Source: Sciscionella marina DSM 45152 (GTDB taxonomy: Bacteria; Actinomycetota; Actinomycetes; Mycobacteriales; Pseudonocardiaceae). Taken from it: a stretch of 64,000 bases of DNA. Both the position numbers and the translations under genes were made by a program. Below are positions 31,434-38,688 of the stretch, piece after piece (position 1 is the stretch's first letter; each line of letters begins with the position of its first letter). Below the pieces are notes generated by a model. The model had not been told where the DNA came from, ran no database searches, and saw only the letters and a program-made list of their open reading frames with translations. The DNA is taken from NCBI RefSeq assembly GCF_000379465.1, contig NZ_KB905465.1, positions 1 through 64,000 on the forward strand. Reading direction: 5' to 3'.

Positions 31434-32119
31434 CCGGTAAAGTCCCGCCTGTGAACAGCTACACCGGGCATGTGGAGCCGGGCGGTGCCCCCGCGAAACG
31501 CGAGCTCGCCGAGATCAGCATCACCAAGCTCTCCGTCGGGCCCATGGACAACAACGCCTACCTGCTCATCGACAAAGCCAGTGATGAGGCCTTGCTCATC
31601 GACGCGGCCAACGATCCGCAGCGGCTCTCCGATCTGATCGGTTCCGGGGACTCCCGTCCCGATCTGCGCACCATCGTCACCACGCACCAGCACCCCGACC
31701 ATTGGCAGGCGCTCGGGGCGACCGCGGGGGCGTACGGCACGAACACCGTGGCGCACCCCGCCGACTCCGAGCCGCTGCCGGTTCCGCCGGACTTCCTCGT
31801 CGAGCACGGCGACTCCGTCCGGTTCGGCGAGTCGAGCCTGTCGGTCATCCACCTGCGCGGGCACACGCCGGGCTCGATCGCGCTGCTGTACCGGGATCCG
31901 CAGGGCCACGGGCACCTGTTCACCGGGGACTCGCTGTTCCCCGGTGGGCCAGGAAAGACGACGAGCCCCGAGGACTTCGCCAGCCTGATGGACGACCTCG
32001 AGGCGCGGGTGTTCGGCGAGCTGTCCGACGACACCTGGTTCTACCCGGGGCACGGCGACGACTCGACGCTCGGGGCGGAGCGGCCGAAACTGGCGGAGTG
32101 GCGCGAACGCGGCTGGTGA
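31430..32119 (+). CDS. MBL-fold metallohydrolase (glyoxalase II-like)
   Basis: 229 residues. Metallo-beta-lactamase fold with metal motif THQHPDHW (THxHxDH-like, with Q and P in the variable positions), GHTPGSIALL with the third histidine, TGDSLFPGGPGKT with the bridging aspartate, and YPGHGDDSTLG with the last histidine. Similar small proteins are thiolester hydrolases or mycothiol-conjugate hydrolases; coupling with an MDMPI-family gene (GTGA overlap) suggests a mycothiol-linked detoxification pair. Start is GTG 31430; GTG 31451 is an alternative. Confidence 0.85.
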   Translation: MTGKVPPVNSYTGHVEPGGAPAKRELAEISITKLSVGPMDNNAYLLIDKASDEALLIDAANDPQRLSDLIGSGDSRPDLRTIVTTHQHPDHWQALGATAGAYGTNTVAHPADSEPLPVPPDFLVEHGDSVRFGESSLSVIHLRGHTPGSIALLYRDPQGHGHLFTGDSLFPGGPGKTTSPEDFASLMDDLEARVFGELSDDTWFYPGHGDDSTLGAERPKLAEWRERGW

Positions 32120-32371
32120 GTCAGTGCCCGTGAGCGCGATGCCGCCCCACCCGGTCATCATCGCCGATACGATCCTCGGTATCGAAGAATTCGCCGGCTT
32201 CGCGTCGTAGCTCGTCCGCGTCCATCGCGCCAGCGTGGAATACCGCAACGAACAGCAACCCGTGATCGCGAAACCGACCAGGGTGCGGACCGATTGAGCC
32301 GATGACCGTACTCTCACCCTCATGGGTGTCGTCTCGGCGCACGCGGTGCCGCTGAAACGGCGAGGGGCGCG

Positions 32372-33991
32372 ATGACCGAAGGGCTAACCCCCTCTGACCG
32401 TTTTTGGCCGAAGTTGCCTGTCGGCAGGGAATTCGACCGCTGGCTGACCGTGGGGTTCACGCGCACGGTGCTGGTGGTGGTCCGCACGGTCACCGCGGGC
32501 ACCCGGCTGCTCGATGTGCTCTCATTGTTGGAGGACGATCACCGGATCCAGGTGGTGTTCACCTGTGATGAGCAGAACTCGGCGGTGTTCGGTTCCGGGG
32601 TGCGCGATTTCCTGCACGAACTCGGCGTCGTGGTACTGCCCTGGGAACAGGCCATCCGCACCCGGTTCGATCTGGTCCTCGCGGCGAGCGAGAACGACCG
32701 GCTGCACCTGCTCGACGGGCCGGGAATCCTGTTCCCGCACGGGATCGGGTTCCAGAAGTACTATCCGGGAACCACGGTCGTGGCCGGTCTCCATCCGGAG
32801 CGGCTGCGCGGCTGCGATCATACGATCGCGCTGTCCCATCACGATCAGCTCGAGGAGCTGCGCCGGATCGGCCCGGATGTGGCGCGGCGCGCGGAGGTCG
32901 TCGGCGATCCCTGCCTCGACCGGCTGCTCGCGAACACTCACCGCTTCGAGGCGTTCCGGGAGGCCTTCGGCGGCGCGGACCGCCCGCTGCTGACCGTGGT
33001 GTCCACCTGGGGGCCGGATTCCCTGCTCGGCACCGATCCCGGACTGTTCACCGAGCTGCTCGCGCAGCTTCCGGTGGACGAGTTCGCGGTGTGCGCGGCC
33101 CTGCATCCGGGCATCACCTCGGCACACGGCCCCTGGCAGCTGCGGACTTGGCTGGCCACGGCGCGAGCAGCCGGGCTTCGCCTCGTCACCCCGGCCGCGG
33201 GATGGCAGGCCGCGCTCATCGCGGCCTCGTGCGTGCTGGCGGACGAGGGCTCCCTCGCGCTGTACGCGGCGGCACTCGACCGCCCGCTGCTGCTCGCCGG
33301 GCGCCCGGCCGCGAGCACCGTTCCCGGATCCCCGATGGCCGCACTCGCCGAACGGGCGCCCCGGCTGGAGCCGGACCGCCCGCTGCACACACAGCTGCGG
33401 CGCGCGATGGACGAGCACCGGCCGGGCCGGTATCGGAACGTGGTCGAGGCGGCCGTCGCCGGGAGCTCCGCCGCCGCCTTGCGCGGCCTGCTCTACCGGC
33501 GGCTGCGGCTCGCCGAACCCGGGCAGGAGGCGGAATTCGCTCCCCTTCCGACCCCGGCCCCCCCGCCCGCACCGGTTTCCGCCTTCGTCATCGGCGCGCG
33601 CCCGCACGGCGAAACCGTAGAGCTGATCCGGTTTCCCGCGACGGACACCGGGCACCGGCTCGAATACCGCCACCTCGCCGCGCACGCCACCCGGGCGAGC
33701 CTGCGCCAGCTGTCCGGGGCGGCGATCGTGTTCACCGAACTGCACGAGCCCGAACCGTTCAGCGAATGGGCCGAGGCGATGCTGCGCCGCTGGCCCGCCG
33801 CCCATGTCGCCGCAGCCCGGATCTCGGACACGGTCTGCCTGACCAGGGACCGCGCGGGTGAGGAACGGGAACTGAGTCTGCGGGCCGATCCGCTGCTCGC
33901 CGCGAGCCTGGTCTATCTGGGCAGCGCCACGACTACCAGGGTCATAGCCATCGGCGAGCGGACGGTGCGGGTAACGAGCAGAGTTCGGTGA
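32372..33991 (+). CDS. Uncharacterised protein with glycosyltransferase-B-like features
   Basis: 539 residues. The N-terminal half alternates strands and helices with a repeated Rossmann pattern: VLVVVRTVTAGTRLLDVL, IQVVFTCDEQNS, FDLVLAASENDRLHLLDGPGILFPHGIGFQKYY, and later DRPLLTVVSTWGPDSLLGTD and VLADEGSLALYAAALDRPLLLAG, which resembles the donor-binding half of GT-B or CDP-glycerol transferase-like proteins. No classical catalytic motif is seen and no signal peptide. Streptomycetes carry similar proteins under uninformative names (from memory, not verified). It is convergent with, and overlaps by 50 nt, the STAND/TPR gene. Start ATG 32372 is reasonable. Function unknown. Confidence 0.7.
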   Translation: MTEGLTPSDRFWPKLPVGREFDRWLTVGFTRTVLVVVRTVTAGTRLLDVLSLLEDDHRIQVVFTCDEQNSAVFGSGVRDFLHELGVVVLPWEQAIRTRFDLVLAASENDRLHLLDGPGILFPHGIGFQKYYPGTTVVAGLHPERLRGCDHTIALSHHDQLEELRRIGPDVARRAEVVGDPCLDRLLANTHRFEAFREAFGGADRPLLTVVSTWGPDSLLGTDPGLFTELLAQLPVDEFAVCAALHPGITSAHGPWQLRTWLATARAAGLRLVTPAAGWQAALIAASCVLADEGSLALYAAALDRPLLLAGRPAASTVPGSPMAALAERAPRLEPDRPLHTQLRRAMDEHRPGRYRNVVEAAVAGSSAAALRGLLYRRLRLAEPGQEAEFAPLPTPAPPPAPVSAFVIGARPHGETVELIRFPATDTGHRLEYRHLAAHATRASLRQLSGAAIVFTELHEPEPFSEWAEAMLRRWPAAHVAAARISDTVCLTRDRAGEERELSLRADPLLAASLVYLGSATTTRVIAIGERTVRVTSRVR

Positions 33992-36107
33992 AGTAGTCGT
34001 CGCGGCGCGGGTGCGCGCTCCGGTTGGCCTCGTCCAGCAGGCTGCCCCAGGCTTCGCGCGCCGCGTCGAGCGCGCCCTCGGCCACGAGCAGCCGCGCCTC
34101 CAGCTCCCGCAGTTCCCAGACGTACTGCTCGGCACCGAGCCGACGTAGCAACTGATCCGCCTCGCCGAGCCGGGTGCGTGCCGTGGCGGTGTCCCCGAGC
34201 GCCAGGTAGGCGCGGGCGGCGGCCATGTGCGCCCGCCCCAGATTGCGCCCTTCGGCGTACCTGGCGGCCTCGTTCGCCTGGTCGAGCGCCTCGTCCACTT
34301 GCCCCGCTTTGACCAGCATCACCGCGAGCATCCGCAGATGAATGCCAAGGGCGACAGGGTCGCCCAGTTGCCCGTCGATGGCGACGGCCGCGCGCATCCA
34401 GCGGATCGCCTCATCGAGGCCCCGGGTCCACCCCGCGTCGAACCGTTCTTCCCAATACCGGCTCCGGAATTCGGCGACCGAGGCGCTCAGCCGCGGCAGG
34501 TTGGCGGCCCCGGCGTAGCGGGATGCCTGTTCCAGATCGGCCTGTGCGGGCTCGAACACCCGGACGAGGTAGTACGCCTTGGCGCGCAGCGAATAGGCGC
34601 GCGCCAGTTGAGTGGCGCGCTGTCCGGGATCGGCGAGCGCGGCGCGCACCACGCATTCGGCGATCTCCGCGTATTGACGCCAGCGCCAACGCTGATTGAC
34701 CAGGATCTCGACCGCGCCACCGAGCTGGCACACCTCCCGGTGATAGCCGCGTTCACGTCCTTCGCGGGCCAGGGCACCGATCAGTCCCAGGTGCTCGTCC
34801 AGCCAGTCGAACGGGTCCTCGGGCCGCGACCAGGTCCCGGCCCGGGCGTCCTCGTACACGCGCAGGCGATCCGCTTGGCAGTCGGCCGCGACGGCGTTGT
34901 CCCGCACATGACGCAGCAGCGCGGCGAAGGCCGCCTCGCCTGCCCCGTCCGGTGGTTTCGGCAGATACTCGCCGACCAGTCGCCGCACCCGATGCCCGTT
35001 CCCGTCCGGCGTGGTCAGCTGCGCCGCGAGTACCGCCTCGAAATCGGTTCCCGCGCCCAGATAAGCGGTCGCGGTCTCGCGGGTGAACCGGCCGCCGGGG
35101 AACTCCGCGAGCAGGGCGACCGCGCGGGCGATCCGTGCATCCAGGGCGTCGATCGTGCGCCGGACGGATTCCTGGATCACGCCTTCGGCATCGACGACTC
35201 CGCTCTTTCTGTACGCGGCGAGCAGTCTCCCCACGGGCTGCGGCTCGCCCGCCCGCTTTGCCAGGCTGAGCCCTGCTTCGCGCAGCGCCTCCGGCAATCC
35301 CTCGCACAACGCGACCAGTGCGCTGCTCGCCTCAGGTTCCTCGGCGGGCCGGACCGCGCCACAGTAGTCGCCGAGCAGTTCCTGCGCACCTGCCGGATCC
35401 AGGCGGCGCAATCGGATCGGGTTCGGGTCCAGTACCCGCAGATCCCTGCTCGGGCAGGACGTGGTGGTGATCAGCAGCAGGCTCGTCCGGAACGGGGTGA
35501 ACATCTCGATCTCGCTCGCCGCGATGACGTTGTCCAGGATGATCACGCACTGCCGGGTGGCCAGCGCCGAGGCCAGCTGTTCGGCCAGCCGCGCATCGTC
35601 CACCGCGAGTGCTCCCGCGTCCACACCGAACCGGCGCAGCACGTACTGCATGACGCCCGCGAGATCCAGGACGTCGCCGGACCGGAACCGGGCGAGGTCG
35701 ACCTCCACGCGGCCGTTCGGGAACCGGTCCGCGACGGCCGCGCCGAGCTGGCGGGCCAGTTCGGTCGCCCCGCAGCCGTGCGGTCCGGCGATCAGTTTCG
35801 GCCCGTCCAGCGGCGGATTCTCCAGGTACCGGCGATGAACACGGGATGCCGGGTTTGGTTGCGGGGCACCATGAGCAATCGAACCGGCGTTCAGCATGGC
35901 CACGGTTTGGACCAGTTCCGAACGAAAAGCACGATCGCGACGGGCGAGTTCGAGCACCGCGCGGACGTCCCGAAGAGTGGGAATCGCGTCCTTGCGGGAG
36001 CGCAACACTCGATACAACCGGAGCAGTTCGCTCCGCAGCCCGCGCGCCGGAATGGGCAAGACCCACTTCACTGCCTCGCTCGCAACAACCTCGACAACGT
36101 CGACCAT
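33942..36107 (-). CDS. STAND-type NTPase with TPR repeats and degenerate P-loop
   Basis: 721 residues. After a ~75-residue helical N-terminal domain (LRSELLRLYRVLRSRKDAIP) comes an NB-ARC-like core: GPHGCGATELARQL (108-121) where the invariant P-loop lysine is alanine, Walker B-like CVIILDN (187-193), TTTSCP sensor-like segment and CEGLPEALREA (GLPL-like). A winged-helix stretch follows (AVALLAEFPGGRFTRETATAYLG), then from about 420 TPR-like helices (ARAYSLRAKAYYL, ALGIHLRMLAVML, LGRAHMAAARAYLALGDT). Such proteins are regulators or defence sensors. Without the lysine, ATP binding or hydrolysis would be weakened. Start ATG 36107. No obvious effector domain. Its 3' end overlaps the GT-like gene. 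Confidence 0.75.
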   Translation of the reverse strand: MVDVVEVVASEAVKWVLPIPARGLRSELLRLYRVLRSRKDAIPTLRDVRAVLELARRDRAFRSELVQTVAMLNAGSIAHGAPQPNPASRVHRRYLENPPLDGPKLIAGPHGCGATELARQLGAAVADRFPNGRVEVDLARFRSGDVLDLAGVMQYVLRRFGVDAGALAVDDARLAEQLASALATRQCVIILDNVIAASEIEMFTPFRTSLLLITTTSCPSRDLRVLDPNPIRLRRLDPAGAQELLGDYCGAVRPAEEPEASSALVALCEGLPEALREAGLSLAKRAGEPQPVGRLLAAYRKSGVVDAEGVIQESVRRTIDALDARIARAVALLAEFPGGRFTRETATAYLGAGTDFEAVLAAQLTTPDGNGHRVRRLVGEYLPKPPDGAGEAAFAALLRHVRDNAVAADCQADRLRVYEDARAGTWSRPEDPFDWLDEHLGLIGALAREGRERGYHREVCQLGGAVEILVNQRWRWRQYAEIAECVVRAALADPGQRATQLARAYSLRAKAYYLVRVFEPAQADLEQASRYAGAANLPRLSASVAEFRSRYWEERFDAGWTRGLDEAIRWMRAAVAIDGQLGDPVALGIHLRMLAVMLVKAGQVDEALDQANEAARYAEGRNLGRAHMAAARAYLALGDTATARTRLGEADQLLRRLGAEQYVWELRELEARLLVAEGALDAAREAWGSLLDEANRSAHPRRDDYFTELCSLPAPSARRWL

Positions 36108-36152
36108 GCACGAACCCCCTCGTCCCGTAGGCGACGGCGATCGTATCAGGGG

Positions 36153-36545
36153 TCAGGCGGGGATTTCGGTGCTCTCGCGGAAGGCCGGGCAGCGTTCGAG
36201 GCCCGATTCGCAGGGACAGCCACGCAGTTCGGCGAGGTAGCCGCGGGCCCGTTCGAGCTCGGCGATCCGCTGCTCGATCACCCGCATCCGCTCCCCGATG
36301 AGGGCGCTCCGGCCGGGTGCACCGGTGAGCAGCGTGGCGATCTCCTCGATGCCGAGCAGCCCGGTCTCGCGCCACTTCTTGATGAGCGCGATCCGGTAGA
36401 GCTGTTCGGTGTCGTAGTAACGCCCTGCCACGCGCCGGTGCGGCGTGATCAGTCCGCGGCGTTCCCAGTAGTGCAACGTCGAGGCCGGCAGACCGAAGTG
36501 CTCGGCCACCCGGCGGATTCCGGCGAGCTCCCGCATTCCGTCCAT
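36153..36545 (-). CDS. MerR family transcriptional regulator with C-terminal cysteine cluster
   Basis: 130 residues. MerR winged helix: IRRVAEHFGLPASTLHYWERRGLITPHRR ... GRYYDTEQLYRIALI, then a coiled-coil dimerisation helix (ERMRVIEQRIAELERARGYLAEL) and a C-terminal RGCPCESGLERCPAF. The CxC-N6-C pattern recalls metal- or redox-sensing MerR proteins but is not the SoxR CxxCxxxxxC spacing. The start ATG 36545 (MDGMREL) sits 24 nt below a near-consensus DtxR/IdeR box, so iron repression of this regulator is likely. Its targets are unknown; DedA lies directly upstream on the same strand. Confidence 0.88.
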   Translation of the reverse strand: MDGMRELAGIRRVAEHFGLPASTLHYWERRGLITPHRRVAGRYYDTEQLYRIALIKKWRETGLLGIEEIATLLTGAPGRSALIGERMRVIEQRIAELERARGYLAELRGCPCESGLERCPAFRESTEIPA

Positions 36546-36569
36546 TGAACCCAGACGCCAAGAGATTTG

Positions 36570-36588
36570 CAAGGTTAGGCTAACCTAA
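36570..36588. promoter_or_regulatory. DtxR/IdeR-type iron box
   Basis: The plus strand reads CAAGGTTAGGCTAACCTAA, matching 17 of 19 positions of the DtxR/IdeR consensus TTAGGTTAGGCTAACCTAA, with a fully intact GGTTAGGCTAACC core. It lies between the DedA stop and the MerR start and can only serve the MerR gene. Fe(II)-loaded IdeR would bind and repress. The consensus is established; occupation here is inference. Confidence 0.85.
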
Positions 36589-37257
36589 TCAATGCTCTCG
36601 GTCGGCGACCCGGTCGAGCTCGCGCTCGGTGGCATCCGGTTCGGCCGCGCACTTGCGGCGCCTGCGCCACAGCAGCACCGCGAGCAAGATCACCGCAAGG
36701 GCCGCAAACACGATCCAGCCCGCGTTGCCGATGAACCGCTCCACGGCGTGGATCGAGGCACCGGCCGCGGCCCCGGCGAACACGTACACCGCCGACCAGA
36801 GCAGACCCGCGAGCAGCGACGCGGGCAGGAACCGGCGATAGGGCATCCCGGCAACGCCCGCCGCGGCCGGGGTGAAGGTACGCACGATCGGCAGCAGCCT
36901 GGTCAGCACGATCGCCAGCGCCCCGCGCCGGCGCAGCGTGTCCACGGCGCGGTCCCAGTGCTCGACCCCGAGCTTGTGCACGATCCTGGTCTCGCGCATC
37001 CGCCGCCCGTAGCGGCGCCCGAGCAGGTAGCCGATGTGATCCCCCGCGCAGGCACCGATGGCCACGATCACGAACAGCGCGGCCAGCAGCACCGTGTCCC
37101 GCGCGCTCGCGCCGAGGATCAGGACCGCGGTCTCGCCGGGCAGCAACATGCCCACGCCGAGACCGGACTCGGCGAAGCTGGCCACGAACGCCACGGCGAG
37201 CAGTACCGGGACCGGAAGCCCACCGAGCGCGGCGAGCCCGTCACTGATCCACGACAC
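36589..37257 (-). CDS. DedA family membrane protein
   Basis: 222 residues with about five to six membrane segments. DedA/SNARE-associated (VTT) fold: ESGLGVGMLLPGETAVLILGA, GDHIGYLLGRRYGRRM, the conserved RLLPIVRTFTPAAAGVAGMPYRRFL and the WSAVYVFAGAAAG helix. DedA proteins translocate undecaprenyl phosphate or other lipids and support membrane energetics. The C-terminus is basic and charged (LLWRRRRKCAAEPD). GTG 37257 chosen as start with GGGGTG upstream; the open frame extends back into the neighbouring pseudogene and should not be fused to it. Confidence 0.88.
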   Translation of the reverse strand: MSWISDGLAALGGLPVPVLLAVAFVASFAESGLGVGMLLPGETAVLILGASARDTVLLAALFVIVAIGACAGDHIGYLLGRRYGRRMRETRIVHKLGVEHWDRAVDTLRRRGALAIVLTRLLPIVRTFTPAAAGVAGMPYRRFLPASLLAGLLWSAVYVFAGAAAGASIHAVERFIGNAGWIVFAALAVILLAVLLWRRRRKCAAEPDATERELDRVADREH

Positions 37258-37325
37258 CTCGGCACCCCACGAAAATCCACCCCAAGCGAATACGAACAGG
37301 TCAAGGATACCAAGCTCGCGGGCGG

Positions 37326-37734
37326 CTACCAGCCGGTGGCGGCGATCGCGCGCTCCGCGATCCAAGAGACGGTGCACCCATCGGTGGGTATCCGCACGGT
37401 CCCGGCGGGCACCGTCCGGTCGAGCTCTCTGACCGCCGCGGCGCCGCAGGCGTTCCCCGCGGGAGCATCGGCGCATCGAGCAGGCTGGCGGTGTTGCAGT
37501 ACACCAGCTTCCGGTGGCCGGGCCCGGCGTAGTTGCGCCGGATCGCGGCGAAGGTCGCGTTCGGTGATCGGCGCGTGATCCGGGTCTCCGGGCGGTGCCG
37601 GATGCACCTTCGAGCAGGCAGTGCGCCACTGCCCGGTGCCGCAATCGCGCGGAGACCTCCACGGCCACCGAGGACTTGCCGACCCCGTCGCGCCCGCCGA
37701 GCAATGACACCGCACAGGAACCCGTGACGGTCAC
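37326..37734 (-). pseudogene. Decayed P-loop kinase-like ATPase gene
   Basis: Three frames together spell pieces of one P-loop protein. Frame one: LLGGRDGVGKSSVAVEVSAR ... AVAHCLLEG with a perfect Walker A. Frame two: HPAPPGDPDHAPITER. Frame three: FAAIRRNYAGPGHRKLVYCN ... LLDAPML. Then, after an apparent internal deletion, ELDRTVPAGTVRIPTDGCTV ... ERAIAATGW and TAG (37326-37328). At least three frame changes and a loss of the middle part show that it is dead. Intact relatives are small ATPases like adenylylsulfate kinases that are common in actinobacteria. It lies between dedA and the divergent rnhA. Confidence 0.85.
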
Positions 37735-37778
37735 TGTGCCGCAATGGGCGCGCGGGACCACCCGGCTACCATGCACGC

Positions 37779-38246
37779 GTGGCAGCGGAATCCGAAGCAG
37801 TGGTGATCCATACCGACGGGGCGTGCAGCGGGAACCCCGGTCCCGGCGGCTGGGGCGCCCTGCTGCGGTACGGCGAGCACGAGAAAGAGCTCTACGGCGG
37901 GCAGGCCGAACCGACCACGAACAACCGGATGGAGCTCACCGCGCCCATCATGGCGCTGGAGAGCCTGACCCGGCGGTCCACCGTGCTCCTCTACACCGAC
38001 AGCAGCTATGTCCGCAACGGGATCACCTCCTGGATCCACGGCTGGCGCCGCAACGGATGGCAGACCAGCGAACGCAAACCGGTGAAGAACGCCGACCTCT
38101 GGCAGCGCCTGGACGCGGCGGTCGGCGAGCACGACGTGGAATGGCACTGGGTCAAGGGACACGCGGGCGATCCCGGCAATGAACGCGCGGACCGGCTCGC
38201 CGTGAAGGGGATGGAAGAAGCCCGCGACGGGGTCATCCGCGCGTAG
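37779..38246 (+). CDS. rnhA: Ribonuclease HI
   Basis: 155 residues. Cleaves RNA in RNA-DNA hybrids. The four acidic active-site residues are present: [38 protein letters not shown] and NERADRLA, with the basic handle region [12 protein letters not shown] as in E. coli RNase HI. GTG 37779. A TACCAT -10-like box ends 6 nt before the start codon (37766-37771), so the mRNA may be leaderless, although no good -35 is seen. Confidence 0.96.
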   Translation: MAAESEAVVIHTDGACSGNPGPGGWGALLRYGEHEKELYGGQAEPTTNNRMELTAPIMALESLTRRSTVLLYTDSSYVRNGITSWIHGWRRNGWQTSERKPVKNADLWQRLDAAVGEHDVEWHWVKGHAGDPGNERADRLAVKGMEEARDGVIRA

Positions 38247-38249
38247 GGC

Positions 38250-38684
38250 TCAGGGATCGGTCGGCAGCCGACGTAGCGTCGCGCGCAGCCTGCTCGGATC
38301 GCGGGCGAGCGCGCGTCTGCCGACCACGGTCAGCACGAACCCGAGCGCGCGGTTGCGGGTCCGCCCCTCGATGATGTGCACGATCCGGGTCCCCGCACCG
38401 GCCGGTTCGAGCAGGAAGCTCAGTTCGGCGTGATCGAACGTCGGGTCGTCCAGCAGGACGAAGCTCAGCAACCGGCCGTCCTCGTAGTGCGGGATACGGA
38501 AGCGTTGCCGCTTACCCCGTGGTGAGAGGGTCTCCGCCTCCCAGCCGACCGCGGGTGCGCCGGTCGAGCTGGGAATGACCTCGGCGATGCTCGCGTCCCA
38601 GGACGACGCGGTCGACGGGTCGGCCAGAAATGCCCACACGGTGCCGGGGCTCTGCTCCACGGTGGTACGAGCCGCCAGCCGCAT
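38250..38684 (-). CDS. SRPBCC family protein
   Basis: 144 residues with the START-like helix-grip fold: TTVEQSPGTVWAFLADPSTASSWDASIAEV, GWEAETLSPRGKRQRFRI and a C-terminal long helix (GRRALARDPSRLRATLRRLP). Family members bind hydrophobic ligands in a central cavity; no catalytic prediction. It starts 4 nt after the smc stop, so is co-transcribed with smc, where ftsY would often be expected. Convergent with rnhA, 3 nt between the stops. Confidence 0.8.
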   Translation of the reverse strand: MRLAARTTVEQSPGTVWAFLADPSTASSWDASIAEVIPSSTGAPAVGWEAETLSPRGKRQRFRIPHYEDGRLLSFVLLDDPTFDHAELSFLLEPAGAGTRIVHIIEGRTRNRALGFVLTVVGRRALARDPSRLRATLRRLPTDP

Positions 38685-38688
38685 GTGT

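Noticed and set aside
32121-32342. 73-codon minus-strand ORF in the gap after the MBL gene
   Set aside because: The C-terminal DADELRREAGEFFDTEDRI looks protein-like, but no SD or conserved domain is evident and an in-frame start is uncertain. Left out as not supportable.
36589-37776. 395-residue P-loop/DedA fusion
   Set aside because: The first 170 residues are the broken kinase pseudogene read into DedA by chance; a GTG start with an SD begins DedA proper.
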